Program-made: the position numbers and the translations under genes
Origin: Bacteroidales bacterium
GTDB lineage: Bacteria > Bacteroidota > Bacteroidia > Bacteroidales > UBA932
Length of the DNA stretch: 54,724 nucleotides
Assembly (NCBI GenBank): GCA_017550025.1
Contig: JAFYLU010000074.1
Coordinates: 1 to 54,724, forward strand
Reading direction: 5' to 3'
Notes under the pieces: model-generated
Told to the model about the DNA's origin: nothing
The model's input: only the letters and a program-made list of their open reading frames with translations
Databases searched by the model: none
Shown here: positions 18,681 to 27,396 of the stretch, in pieces
Layout of the letters: each line of letters opens with the position of its first letter
How positions within the stretch are numbered: position 1 is the first letter of the stretch

Positions 18681-20108
18681 ATGGATAAGAGAACCCGAAT
18701 TTCAGGATGTTTCATGGCTCTGACGGCCCTGGCAGGATGTACAAATGAACAGAAGTCACCCAATGTGGTCTTCATACTTGCAGATGACCTCGGATATGGT
18801 GACATCAGCTGTCTTGGTCAGACACATTTCCAGACCCCTCATATCGATGCCCTGGCATCGCAGGGAATCCTGTTCACACAGCATTATTCCGGAGCTCCTG
18901 TAAGCGCTCCTTCCCGTTCAGTACTTCTCACGGGACTGCATTCCGGCCATACGCCGGTCAGAGGAAACAGGGAAATGAAGGGTGAGGGCCAGCAGCCGCT
19001 CTCGGGAGATGCATATACCCTTTTTGATATGTTCAAGTCGGCAGGTTACGTGACGGGAGTATACGGAAAATGGGGACTTGGGTATCCGGGTTCTGAAGGT
19101 ACCCCTTCGAAACATGGAGTGGATCGCTTCTATGGCTATAACTGCCAGAGATATGCTCATAGCTACTATCCTGATCATCTGTGGGACAATGATACCAAGA
19201 TAGAGCTTGAAGGCAACAGGAATATGGCGTCGGTCGATTATGCTCCTGCCCTTATCCATGAAGAGGCTCTCAAGTTCATTGATGAGAATCAGGACAAGCC
19301 TTTCATGATGATATATGCTTCGGTCCTTCCTCACGCGGAGCTCATTGTTCCTGAAGAGGACCTGAAGCCATTCTCCGGAAAGTTCGGGGAGGAAGTTCCA
19401 TATCACGGACTTGATTCAGGAGAATATTTCAGGAAGGGAGGATATTGCTCCCAGCCGGAACCGCATGCCGCCTTTGCTGCAATGGTGACAATGCTGGACA
19501 GACAGGTCGGTGAGATCATGGCTAAGCTCGAGGAAAATGGCATTGCGGACAATACTATAATTGTATTCACTTCTGACAACGGACCGCATGTTGAAGGCGG
19601 TGCCGATCCGGATTATTTCGGAAGCTCTGCAGGAATGCGCGGATATAAGAGGGATCTTTATGAAGGTGGAATCAGAGTGCCTATGATAGTAAGATGGCCG
19701 GGAACAGTCACTGCCGGAGCACAGTCAGACCATGTTTCGGCCTTTTGGGATTTCATGCCGACATTCGCAGACATTCTTGGAACCAGCCTCCCGGAAGAAG
19801 CAGACGGTATCTCATTCCTTCCGCAGCTGACCGGTAATGGTGAGCAGGAGGAACATGAATACCTTTACTGGGAATTCCATGAGGACGGATGCAGGCAGGC
19901 TGTCAGGAAGGGCGACTGGAAGGGAATAGCTTACAACCTTGAGAACGGCAGGAATGTCCAGCTGTACAATGTCAAGGCAGATCCTGCCGAACAACATGAC
20001 CTTGCATCCGAATATCCTGAAATGGCTGCCGAGATGGATTCACTCATGCGCGCATCGCACCGCAGGGCAGAGAATTTCCCTTTCCCTGGGGATGAGCCGG
20101 CGGAGTGA
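18681..20108 (+). CDS. Serine-type sulfatase, lipoprotein
   Basis: A sulfatase (formylglycine-dependent sulfate ester hydrolase) of 475 residues. The N terminus is a lipoprotein signal with lipobox LAGC, so it should be lipid-anchored in the envelope. The metal site motif ADDLGYGD is near residue 35, and the catalytic motif reads SAPSR with the modified residue Ser75 in place of Cys. Ser must be oxidised to formylglycine by the radical-SAM enzyme anSME, which is not in this window. Later motifs GKWGLG and FTSDNGPH are typical of arylsulfatases. There is no SusC/SusD pair or glycosidase nearby, so the natural sulfated substrate is unknown. Its stop abuts that of the convergent oxidoreductase gene. 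Confidence 0.93.
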   Translation: MDKRTRISGCFMALTALAGCTNEQKSPNVVFILADDLGYGDISCLGQTHFQTPHIDALASQGILFTQHYSGAPVSAPSRSVLLTGLHSGHTPVRGNREMKGEGQQPLSGDAYTLFDMFKSAGYVTGVYGKWGLGYPGSEGTPSKHGVDRFYGYNCQRYAHSYYPDHLWDNDTKIELEGNRNMASVDYAPALIHEEALKFIDENQDKPFMMIYASVLPHAELIVPEEDLKPFSGKFGEEVPYHGLDSGEYFRKGGYCSQPEPHAAFAAMVTMLDRQVGEIMAKLEENGIADNTIIVFTSDNGPHVEGGADPDYFGSSAGMRGYKRDLYEGGIRVPMIVRWPGTVTAGAQSDHVSAFWDFMPTFADILGTSLPEEADGISFLPQLTGNGEQEEHEYLYWEFHEDGCRQAVRKGDWKGIAYNLENGRNVQLYNVKADPAEQHDLASEYPEMAAEMDSLMRASHRRAENFPFPGDEPAE

Positions 20109-21098
20109 TCAGACCTGCTGCAGGTCTTCGTCCATAGGATATCGGACATTCCACTCCATACGGAGTGAATCCATCTGCTTCATGATCGATATGCTCTCTT
20201 CATGAGGCATCATCGGAGATTCTATGAGCCCGTTCTCTATGCATCTTTTGGCCTCCAGGACCTGATACTCATATCCGTTGACCATGTCAGGGGATTTGGT
20301 GTATGTCTGGACAAGCTCGTAATTCCTGTAGACCCGGATGTTTTCCGGGCAGTTTATGTTGTCGACCCTTATGTAGCCCTCTGTGCCGCTGATTATGCCC
20401 TGGCGGTCGTTCAGGCATAATGCTCCGGACTGCAGGTTTGCCATCTTTCCGTCTGCATAGCTTAAGGATATGCACTCATGCATGTCCATGCCTGTCGGTC
20501 CGATGTGGCAGTTGCTGACCGTCCTTACGATGTCTGTGCCGAAGTACATTCTTGCAAAGTTCAATGTGTAGACTCCAAGGTCAAGAAGGGCGCCGCCGCA
20601 GAGTTCCGGCTTTACGATCCTTTCCTTGTTTTCCATCATGTAGCACAGTGTAGCTGTAATTATGCGGGGCTCGCCGATGATTCCGCTTTCCATGATTTCC
20701 CTGATCTTATGTGACAGAGGCATGTATCTTGTCCAGATGGCCTCGGCAATGAACAGATTCCTTTTGTGTGCTTCGGCAATCAGTCTTTCTGCCTGTGCTG
20801 CGTTGGCTGTGAAAGCCTTTTCCACAAGCACAGGCTTCCCGTTTTGCAAAGCCAGCATCGCATGTTCGTAATGGTGGGAATGCGGAGTCGCGACATATAC
20901 AAGATCCACCTTCGGGTCCTGTGTCATCTCCTCATAGCTGCCGTATGCCACAGGTATATCATGTTCCTCCGCAAATGAGCGGGCTTTTTCCAGTGATCTT
21001 GAGGAAATCGCATAAACTTCGACATCTTTAAGCGGAGCTATTCCCCTTGCCATTTTACGGGCAATCCAACCGGCTCCGATAATACCTATTCTGAACAT
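20109..21098 (-). CDS. Gfo/Idh/MocA family oxidoreductase
   Basis: A 329-residue NAD(P)-dependent dehydrogenase. The N-terminal Rossmann domain begins FRIGIIGAGWIARKMARG (GxGxxA variant), followed by DLVYVATPHSHHYEHAMLAL and the EKAFTANAAQAE motif near residue 95, where the Lys is part of the catalytic set. The C-terminal alpha/beta domain has GGALLDLGVYTLNFARM near residue 170. The pattern is closest to trans-1,2-dihydrobenzene-1,2-diol dehydrogenase-like members of the family, which act on sugars or cyclitols; the substrate is not known. Its promoter is embedded in a long perfect inverted repeat, so expression is probably controlled by a dedicated regulator. Confidence 0.92.
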   Translation of the reverse strand: MFRIGIIGAGWIARKMARGIAPLKDVEVYAISSRSLEKARSFAEEHDIPVAYGSYEEMTQDPKVDLVYVATPHSHHYEHAMLALQNGKPVLVEKAFTANAAQAERLIAEAHKRNLFIAEAIWTRYMPLSHKIREIMESGIIGEPRIITATLCYMMENKERIVKPELCGGALLDLGVYTLNFARMYFGTDIVRTVSNCHIGPTGMDMHECISLSYADGKMANLQSGALCLNDRQGIISGTEGYIRVDNINCPENIRVYRNYELVQTYTKSPDMVNGYEYQVLEAKRCIENGLIESPMMPHEESISIMKQMDSLRMEWNVRYPMDEDLQQV

Positions 21099-21110
21099 AG
21101 CTTATATGAT

Positions 21111-21152
21111 TTGGAATTCAGTCAAATATACGCACTTTTGACTGAATTCCAA
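21111..21152 (-). promoter_or_regulatory. Promoter inside a 16-bp perfect inverted repeat (probable operator)
   Basis: Arms TTGGAATTCAGTCAAA (21111-21126) and TTTGACTGAATTCCAA (21137-21152) are perfectly complementary with a 10-base spacer. On the minus strand the -33 TTG is the first three bases of one arm, and the -7 element TATATTTG (21130-21123) ends in the other arm, with 19 bases between. A dimeric regulator bound here would cover both promoter elements of the Gfo/Idh/MocA gene. Confidence 0.75.
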
Positions 21153-21193
21153 GTCATGATGTCAGACCGAATGTCATAACTCCCAAAGAATTA

Positions 21194-21285
21194 TGCAAAA
21201 TTTCAGGATTAATGCATAGATTTGCTTCAATCAAGTTGTTTTCCTCATTATTCCCTAAATACTGCGTAAAATTTCAGGAATAATG
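21194..21285 (+). repeat. Pair of direct repeats upstream of the oxidoreductase promoter
   Basis: The sequence AAAATTTCAGGAWTAATG, preceded by TGC, occurs at about 21194-21214 and again at about 21263-21285, with one substitution in the shared block and a two-base insertion before it in the second copy; the starts are 69 bases apart. The first copy lies about 40 bases upstream of the inverted-repeat promoter. They may be regulator binding sites, or decayed repeats. Confidence 0.5.
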
Positions 21286-21302
21286 TGTGGTAGTGATTGC
21301 GG

Positions 21303-21331
21303 AAAAAAAGAAGGTGACTTTGTCAGTCACC
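21303..21331 (-). terminator. Terminator after gadC
   Basis: Stem GGTGACT/AGTCACC (21313-21319 and 21325-21331) with a 5-base loop, followed on the minus strand by TTCTTTTTTT. A strong intrinsic terminator about 11 bases past the gadC stop. Confidence 0.85.
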
Positions 21332-21341
21332 CTCCTTATGA

Positions 21342-22808
21342 TTACTGTTTCTTTTCCCAGTGGAATGGGGCAAATTCCGTATCCGGGTTGCGCCATGACG
21401 GCTTTCGCTTTGCATATATTATGAAAGGCGCCGCCACCATCACCACGCATCCGCTTATCAGTACAGCGTACCAGACAGTATTGCTTCCGGTAGCAATCTG
21501 TCCCGGAGGAATGAAGCTCAAGACAAACGCGAGAAGTGATCCGCCGAATCCCATGACTCCGAGAATCCACATCAGTGCGTTGCCTTTGCCAAGACGGAAC
21601 GGACGTGGGGCGTCCTTCATCTTGTATCGGAGCGCTATGGCGGCAGCGAACATCAGCATATACATTATCAGGTAGAGCAATATCGTAAGCTGCGAGAGTA
21701 TCTGATAGAATGACTGTACTGAAGGCATCACGACGAACAGGAGCGACAGGAGTGTCACAATTCCTCCCTGCACGAGCAGGATATTGCGCTGCACGCCATG
21801 AGAATTGGTCTTTTGGAAGAACGGTGGCAGATAGCCTGCTTTTCCGACGGTGAATATGCCTTTTGACGGTCCTGCGACCCATGTCAGCACGCTTGCGAGT
21901 ACTCCGAACATAAGTGCGACGGCAATCAACGGACCTGCCCAGGAAATGTGGAAATGCCTGAAATAATTGTCGAAGCCTATCAGGAGTGACTGCGTAAGGT
22001 TTATGTCTTTGGCAGGGATTATGAATCCGAGGGCGAAAGTACCGAGTACGAATATGCATACTGTAGCCAATGAACCGATAATGATAGCCTTCGGATAGTT
22101 GCGCGACGGATTTTTCACATCCATCACATGTACGCCCATCATCTCCATTCCAGCGTAAAAGAGGAATATGCTGCTTGCCAGTACAAGATTGTCAATCTTG
22201 GTGAGGTCCGGGAAAAATCCCTGCGACATGTCCATGTTGTTATGTCCTCCTGTGGCAATGTAGATTATTCCGAGTACTATGAGCAGGCCGGCAGGGATGA
22301 TCGTACCGATGGTACCTCCCCATTTACTGATCTTTCCTACCCAGTCAAGTCCCTTCATGGCGATGAATGTGGCAATCCAGTATATCGCGAGTACTGTGAT
22401 CAGGGTGAACACCTTGTTTGACGCTAGTGCTGCATCGGATACATCGTTCATGCCTATGAAGGCAAGAGACACGGCTCCGAAAGTCAGGACTGTAGGATAC
22501 CATATGGTAGATTCGATCCATTGCAGCCATATCGCGAGGAATCCTGTCCTCGGGCCGAAGGCTTCCCCGACCCATCTGAATACTCCTCCCTGCCTGTCAG
22601 AAAACATCGCGGCAAGTTCCGCAGCTACCATTGCTGTCGGGATGAGAAACACTATGGCTGCAAAGAGGTAGTAGAATGCCGATGAAGGTCCGTAGATCGC
22701 TTCAGAAGGCAGGCCGCGCAAGCTTACCACTGCGGTAATGTTCATTATGGCAAGTGTCGTGACACTCAGCTTGAATGCCTTTCCGACTTTTCCGTTTTTT
22801 GTATCCAT
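21342..22808 (-). CDS. gadC: Glutamate/GABA antiporter, APC family
   Basis: A 488-residue amino acid antiporter of the APC superfamily with about 12 membrane helices. It exchanges external glutamate for cytoplasmic GABA, completing the acid-resistance cycle begun by glutamate decarboxylase. Landmarks are the first-helix region LPSEAIYGPSSAFYYLFAA, GGVFRWVGEAFGPRTGF near residue 75, and WVAGPSKGIFTVGKAGYLPP near residue 320, which closely follow the GadC pattern. Length is close to the 511 of E. coli, with a shorter C-terminal plug. It follows gadB by 22 bases and ends at a strong terminator. Confidence 0.93.
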   Translation of the reverse strand: MDTKNGKVGKAFKLSVTTLAIMNITAVVSLRGLPSEAIYGPSSAFYYLFAAIVFLIPTAMVAAELAAMFSDRQGGVFRWVGEAFGPRTGFLAIWLQWIESTIWYPTVLTFGAVSLAFIGMNDVSDAALASNKVFTLITVLAIYWIATFIAMKGLDWVGKISKWGGTIGTIIPAGLLIVLGIIYIATGGHNNMDMSQGFFPDLTKIDNLVLASSIFLFYAGMEMMGVHVMDVKNPSRNYPKAIIIGSLATVCIFVLGTFALGFIIPAKDINLTQSLLIGFDNYFRHFHISWAGPLIAVALMFGVLASVLTWVAGPSKGIFTVGKAGYLPPFFQKTNSHGVQRNILLVQGGIVTLLSLLFVVMPSVQSFYQILSQLTILLYLIMYMLMFAAAIALRYKMKDAPRPFRLGKGNALMWILGVMGFGGSLLAFVLSFIPPGQIATGSNTVWYAVLISGCVVMVAAPFIIYAKRKPSWRNPDTEFAPFHWEKKQ

Positions 22809-22830
22809 GGCAGACTCTCCTTATTATTGT

Positions 22831-24246
22831 TTAATGTGTGTAGACATGACCTTTCTGCTTTTCCTGTTTGCGGGCTGCAAGGCATGTCGGGGTAGGATAT
22901 TCCAGTTTTTCCAATTCTTCGACTGCGTTTCTGATGTCGGCGATGAGCATGTCGGCCATGTCCAATGACATTCCCTGGCGGACAACGATCCTCATTACCA
23001 CCATGTCTTCGATGTCTTTCGGCATTGTGTACGCAGGAACCATCCATCCTCTCTCCATCAGCTTGTCCTGCAGGTCGAAAAGTGTCCAGTTGGCCTTCTT
23101 CTCGTATTCAGGCTCCATGTACCAGATGAACAGAGGGTTCTCCAATGTCCTTGAATAGTTCCTGAAGCATTTCATCTTGCCGATGGCCTTATGGCAGTAT
23201 TCCGCTATATCCATTGAATTGGAATGAATCTCCTTGTATCCCTCGAATCCAAGGTGTATGAAGTTGTAGTACTGTGCAAGTATCTGTGCGGCTGGTCGCG
23301 AGAAGTTGAGTCCTACCTGTGTGATGTTCGCTCCAAGATAGTTCACACTGAACGACATCTCTTTCGGGAGATATGACTTGTCACGCCAGATAACCCATCC
23401 GAGGCCCGGATATACAAGGCCGTACTTGTGTCCCGAAGTTGATATGGACAGAACCCTCTTGAGCCTGAAGTCCCATTTCTTGCCGGGGTTCAGGAACGGC
23501 AGGATGAATCCTCCCGATGCAGCATCCACATGGATAGGGATGTCGATGCCTGTCTTGGCGTGGTACTCTTCCAGGGCCTTGTCGAGAGCTTCGATGTCGT
23601 CATTCATGCCGGTCCAGGTCACTCCTGCTATCGGTACGACGCAGATTGTGTTTTCGTCGCATGCGCTGATTGCGCGATCAATATCAAGGCTCGGATGTTC
23701 CTTTGTGATAGGTATGGTTCGCATCTCGATCTGCCAGAGCTGGCAGAATTTCTCCCATACGACCTGATAGGCTGTACTCATGACCAGATTCGGCTTGTCA
23801 TATGTCTTGCCTTCCGCTTTTCTGCGGTCACGCCATCGGAGCCATGCTGCAACTCCTCCCAGCATGCAGGCCTCTGACGATCCTATGCCCACGGCACCTG
23901 TCTTCCATGCGCCTTTTTCCGGACTGTTCCACATATTTGCAACCATATTGATGCATCTTCCGCACATCACTGCAACTCGCGGATATTCAGTTTCGTCGAT
24001 AAAGTTGATGCCCACAGCCTCGTTCATCAGTCTCGTTCCATATTCGTCCATATATGTTGTCACGAAGGTGGCAAGATTCAGTCTTGGCTGGGTCTGGGGG
24101 AAGGTCTCATCCTTTACCATCTCATATGCAATTTCCGCCGGTGTCTTATGTCTCGGAATGAATTCTACAGGGGCCGGTTCTCTCATCTGCGGAGAACCGA
24201 ATATGTCTGTGTCAACCTCTTCGTTAATCTTCTTATTCTTGTTCAT
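22831..24246 (-). CDS. gadB: Glutamate decarboxylase
   Basis: PLP enzyme that converts glutamate to GABA and CO2 while consuming a cytoplasmic proton. The 471-residue protein has the family N terminus (FVTTYMDEYGTRLMNEAVG-like segment near residue 65), the CVVPIAGVTWTGMNDD segment, the PLP-binding pocket HVDAASGGFI, and the Schiff-base lysine in STSGHKYGLVYPG, Lys274. The C-terminal end retains the His-containing tail region (GHVYTH) which in E. coli takes part in pH control. It is followed by gadC with 22 bases between, forming a compact two-gene acid resistance operon without the glutaminase gene that often accompanies it in gut Bacteroides. Confidence 0.96.
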   Translation of the reverse strand: MNKNKKINEEVDTDIFGSPQMREPAPVEFIPRHKTPAEIAYEMVKDETFPQTQPRLNLATFVTTYMDEYGTRLMNEAVGINFIDETEYPRVAVMCGRCINMVANMWNSPEKGAWKTGAVGIGSSEACMLGGVAAWLRWRDRRKAEGKTYDKPNLVMSTAYQVVWEKFCQLWQIEMRTIPITKEHPSLDIDRAISACDENTICVVPIAGVTWTGMNDDIEALDKALEEYHAKTGIDIPIHVDAASGGFILPFLNPGKKWDFRLKRVLSISTSGHKYGLVYPGLGWVIWRDKSYLPKEMSFSVNYLGANITQVGLNFSRPAAQILAQYYNFIHLGFEGYKEIHSNSMDIAEYCHKAIGKMKCFRNYSRTLENPLFIWYMEPEYEKKANWTLFDLQDKLMERGWMVPAYTMPKDIEDMVVMRIVVRQGMSLDMADMLIADIRNAVEELEKLEYPTPTCLAARKQEKQKGHVYTH

Positions 24247-24426
24247 AATTTTAAATAATTATAAATTATACTTATTTTACGAAGGGCCGGTAAGTCATAA
24301 ACTATGCCATGCGGACCATTCTGCAACGCCTGTGCAATCCTCACATGCGCATTTCTGTCGAATTCTCTTGTTTGTGAGAATACTAATGCCGATATTTACA
24401 GATATTTGAAAATTTGATTCATAAGC

Positions 24427-25143
24427 ATGCAGGATACGTTCAGAGACAAGGTCGTTATAGTGACCGGAGGGGCCAGCGGAATAGGGAAGTGCATAGCCGC
24501 TCTCTTTCGTGCCGAAGGAGCATATGTACATGTGATCGACATACAGGAAGGTGACTGGCATGTGGGAGACATTTCCAGGAAGGATGTCATCGAGTCTTTT
24601 GTTGAGGAGGTGACCGGTCAGCATGGCAGGGTGGATTGCATAATCAATAATGCACTTCCGCTGATGAAAGGCATAGACGAATGTACATATGAGGAATTTC
24701 AGTATGCCCTCTCGGTAGGAGTTACAGCTCCGTTCTACCTTGTGAAGCTTTTAAAGCCTTATCTGTCGGAAGGAGCATCGATAGTGAACATCTCTTCATC
24801 GCGTGACAGGATGAGTCAGCCCCAGACTGAAAGCTATTCTGCAGCTAAAGGAGGCATAGCAGCTCTGACTCATTCACTTGCAGTAAGTCTTGCAGGCAGG
24901 GCGAGGGTGAATTCCATATCTCCGGGATGGATAGAAACGGGGGATATCGTTCATGAAGGTCCTGATGCATTCCAGCAGCCCGCAGGACGCGTGGGAAATC
25001 CGATGGATATAGCGAATATGGTTCTCTATCTTTGTTCGGACAAAGCGGGATTCATCACGGGCGAGAACATCTGCATTGACGGAGGCATGACCCGTCAGAT
25101 GATATATCACGGAGACTGCGGATGGACGCTTCAGGGTGAGTGA
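24427..25143 (+). CDS. SDR family oxidoreductase
   Basis: A 238-residue short-chain dehydrogenase. The cofactor motif TGGASGIG is near residue 13, NNALP replaces the usual NNAG, the catalytic Tyr-Lys motif is YSAAKGG near residue 138, and a C-terminal FITGENICIDGGMT closes the fold. The substrate is unknown; the NNALP variant is also seen in some plain SDRs and need not mean loss of activity. It is the first of three small plus-strand genes with a NifX-like and a PAS protein, spaced 35 and 19 bases apart, so they may share one transcript. Divergent from gadB across a 180-base region in which I see no consensus promoter. Confidence 0.85.
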   Translation: MQDTFRDKVVIVTGGASGIGKCIAALFRAEGAYVHVIDIQEGDWHVGDISRKDVIESFVEEVTGQHGRVDCIINNALPLMKGIDECTYEEFQYALSVGVTAPFYLVKLLKPYLSEGASIVNISSSRDRMSQPQTESYSAAKGGIAALTHSLAVSLAGRARVNSISPGWIETGDIVHEGPDAFQQPAGRVGNPMDIANMVLYLCSDKAGFITGENICIDGGMTRQMIYHGDCGWTLQGE

Positions 25144-25178
25144 ACAGGGCAGATTTAACAAACTTATATTTATTTCTT

Positions 25179-25526
25179 ATGAAGATAGCGGTTCCGACAA
25201 GAGACGGTAGAGTGGATGACCATTTCGGTCATTGCGCGTATTATTCAATATTTGAAGTTATTGATGGTAAAGTGATCAGTGTCAGTAAGATGGCCTCTCC
25301 TCAAGGATGCGGGTGCAAGAGCGGTATAGCTCCTGTCCTGAAGCAGATGGGAGTTGCCGTGATGCTTGCCGGCAATATGGGACAGGGAGCCAGAAATGTC
25401 CTTGAAGCACAGAGGATAGAGGTTATCCGCGGCTGCAGCGGTGATGTGGAAGAACTCGTGGCTGCCTATCTTGCCGGAGAAATCAAGGATAACGGAGAAG
25501 TCTGTGACCATCACGACTGTCATTAG
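25179..25526 (+). CDS. NifB/NifX-type iron-molybdenum-cluster-binding family protein
   Basis: A small protein (115 residues from the ATG at 25179, MKIAVPTRDGRVDDHFGHC) of the dinitrogenase iron-molybdenum cofactor family. It has the conserved VDDHFGHC start, a GCGCKSG motif near residue 45, MLAGNMGQGA near residue 67 and a Cys/His-rich tail (CDHHDCH) that could bind metal. No nitrogen-fixation gene is present, and such stand-alone proteins are common in anaerobes without nitrogenase, where their role is not settled. The earlier in-frame GTG at 25140 overlaps the SDR stop and would add 13 unconserved residues, so I reject it. Confidence 0.87.
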   Translation: MKIAVPTRDGRVDDHFGHCAYYSIFEVIDGKVISVSKMASPQGCGCKSGIAPVLKQMGVAVMLAGNMGQGARNVLEAQRIEVIRGCSGDVEELVAAYLAGEIKDNGEVCDHHDCH

Positions 25527-25545
25527 ATATTTAAATTCTGACTAT

Positions 25546-25875
25546 ATGATACCTGATTGGGCAAAGGAAATGAATTGCGCGGTCACAGTCTGTGACAAGG
25601 AAGGCGTGATAATCTATATGAACGACAAGGCGAAGGAGACTTTTGCCAGACATGGTGATCTTGTCGGCAAAAGTCTGATCCCTTGCCATAATGAGAATTC
25701 GAGAGCCATCATCGCACGCCTTCTCGAGACCGGCGGCACAAATGCCTACACGATCCAGAAGAACGGCTTAAGGAAGATGATCTATCAGACAGCCTGGAAA
25801 GAAAACGGTCAGGTCGCAGGACTTGTCGAGATCTCTATGGTCATCCCTGAAGAAATGCCTCATTATGTGAGGTGA
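25546..25875 (+). CDS. Small single-domain PAS protein
   Basis: A 109-residue protein from the ATG at 25546 (MIPDWAKEMNCAVTVCDKEG). It is made of one PAS-like domain: an AVTVCDKEGVIIYMNDKAKETF strand-turn-helix region, the GKSLIPCHNENSRAII segment near residue 45, and C-terminal strands. There is no output domain, so it probably senses a ligand and passes the signal to a partner, or simply binds a cofactor. The CHNENS segment resembles heme- or ligand-binding PAS proteins found with DUF438 domains. It follows the NifX-like gene by 19 bases. The first 35 residues of the longer open frame overlap the previous gene and are not coding. Confidence 0.75.
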   Translation: MIPDWAKEMNCAVTVCDKEGVIIYMNDKAKETFARHGDLVGKSLIPCHNENSRAIIARLLETGGTNAYTIQKNGLRKMIYQTAWKENGQVAGLVEISMVIPEEMPHYVR

Positions 25876-25897
25876 GCATCATCTTCATCCCGGCCTG

Positions 25898-27253
25898 TTA
25901 CCATCTTGGGTTTGTGATTTCAGGGGCTGTAAGAACCTGGGCATTCATCCAATCAAAGAGATTGGCATGTCCCTGAGGAGCTGTTGTGCCGCCTCCGTTG
26001 TTTGTCGGCACCACATCGCCTTCTGTCTGCTCCTGCGAGAGAGTCACAGCGTCATTGAATACATAGCACCATGCAAAGTGGCCCATGATCGGCATGCCGG
26101 GATCATCCATTCCTACCACAGACTCGAACATTGACATCCATACATTTTTCGCTCCAGCCTTGACAAGACGCTGGAAAGTCGGGATGCAGTGTGTCGCAGC
26201 AGCTACGGTAGTGTCGTCGAATGACTGCACGAACCAGATGTTCTCTTCAGCAAGGGCCTGGATCTCTGTGTCGGAGATATACTTGTCCATATAAGCCTCG
26301 CAGGTAGGGTAGGCAGCTGCAAAATATCTCGGATTGCGCATCAGCATGTGCATTGTCATATAACCTCCGTTCGAGCATCCTCCAAGGTAGATCCTGTTGC
26401 GGTCTACGTCAGGATGCTGGTCAACGAATGAATCGATGCATGACTTGAGTACATCAGCATAAAGTGACGGATATTCACCATGACCGAATCCCTTCGATGT
26501 TCCCATCCACATTGTAGGGCACTGTACAGAGAGTACATATGCTCCATTCTCACCGCCTTCAGTTGTGAAATGCGACTGGATTTCAGGACGGATGAGTGAA
26601 ACTACTTCATTGCCAAGGAGAGTGATCGATACGTCGATACCGCCTTCGCCGCCACCATGAAGCCAGATTACGAGAGGGTTTGCAACACCGTCACCCTTGA
26701 GGGACCATGGCTCATATGATGCATAAGTAAGGGTCACGTCGCCTGGTTTTCCTGTCAGTCTGCCTGTGTATGTGCCCTTGTTGAAATAGTCTGCCTCTGA
26801 GATGAAATCCTTGAGAGCCCTGTTGGTCTCGCATTCTATTGCAGTGAACTTCTGCTTGCCGACCTTGAGGGTCTTGCCAGGTTTCAGTGCTACCTTGACA
26901 TTGTATTCTTCGTTCCATACTCCAGCTCTTGACTTCGAGATGCCTGTACCCCATCCTGAAATCTTGTCAAGACCGAGTGCAAGGTAACTGCCTTCAGGGT
27001 TATATGCTCCTCTGGAATCACAAGGATATACATGCAGGACATTACGTTCTCTGCCGTTGGTGGTGACAGTAAGTACTGACGGGTCAAGCTTGTCAATCCT
27101 GATTTCCGGCTTCACGACAACCATAGAAATCACTGCGGAAATTTCGGAGGTTGTGATACCTGATACCTGTGGCTCCATTTTAATGGTCTGGGCGCTGGCC
27201 GAAGCTGTTATGGCCAAAGCTGCGAGGATAGATAAGAATGTCTTCATATTCAT
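25898..27253 (-). CDS. Secreted alpha/beta hydrolase (esterase/peptidase-like)
   Basis: A 451-residue exported hydrolase. A Sec signal peptide (about residues 1-21, ending ASASAQ) is followed by an N-terminal immunoglobulin-like beta domain (about 25-190) and an alpha/beta hydrolase domain (about 200-430). The oxyanion motif WLHGGGEGG is near residue 225, the nucleophile motif GCSNGGY places Ser294, and a later Asp (FDDTT) and His (MGHFAW) complete a plausible triad. This pattern is found in PHB-depolymerase-like and carbohydrate esterase-like proteins of Bacteroidota; the substrate is unknown. ATGs at 27253 and 27247 are equally possible starts. Confidence 0.82.
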   Translation of the reverse strand: MNMKTFLSILAALAITASASAQTIKMEPQVSGITTSEISAVISMVVVKPEIRIDKLDPSVLTVTTNGRERNVLHVYPCDSRGAYNPEGSYLALGLDKISGWGTGISKSRAGVWNEEYNVKVALKPGKTLKVGKQKFTAIECETNRALKDFISEADYFNKGTYTGRLTGKPGDVTLTYASYEPWSLKGDGVANPLVIWLHGGGEGGIDVSITLLGNEVVSLIRPEIQSHFTTEGGENGAYVLSVQCPTMWMGTSKGFGHGEYPSLYADVLKSCIDSFVDQHPDVDRNRIYLGGCSNGGYMTMHMLMRNPRYFAAAYPTCEAYMDKYISDTEIQALAEENIWFVQSFDDTTVAAATHCIPTFQRLVKAGAKNVWMSMFESVVGMDDPGMPIMGHFAWCYVFNDAVTLSQEQTEGDVVPTNNGGGTTAPQGHANLFDWMNAQVLTAPEITNPRW

Positions 27254-27278
27254 GTGATCGGTTATTTCGTGATTCCTG

Positions 27279-27286
27279 CAAAATTA
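27279..27286 (-). promoter_or_regulatory. -7 element of the hydrolase gene
   Basis: Minus-strand TAATTTTG fits TAnnTTTG and continues into CAGGAA, as at two other promoters here. It gives a leader of about 20 bases before the start codon. No good -33 TTG is found. Confidence 0.5.
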
Positions 27287-27396
27287 ACAATTATTCCGAC
27301 TTATATCCATTATTCTGCATTACAATATGAACAATTTGCTCCTTGACCATCGCATTAATAATTAGAAATATCCGATTGAGGAGCCTTGCTCATACA

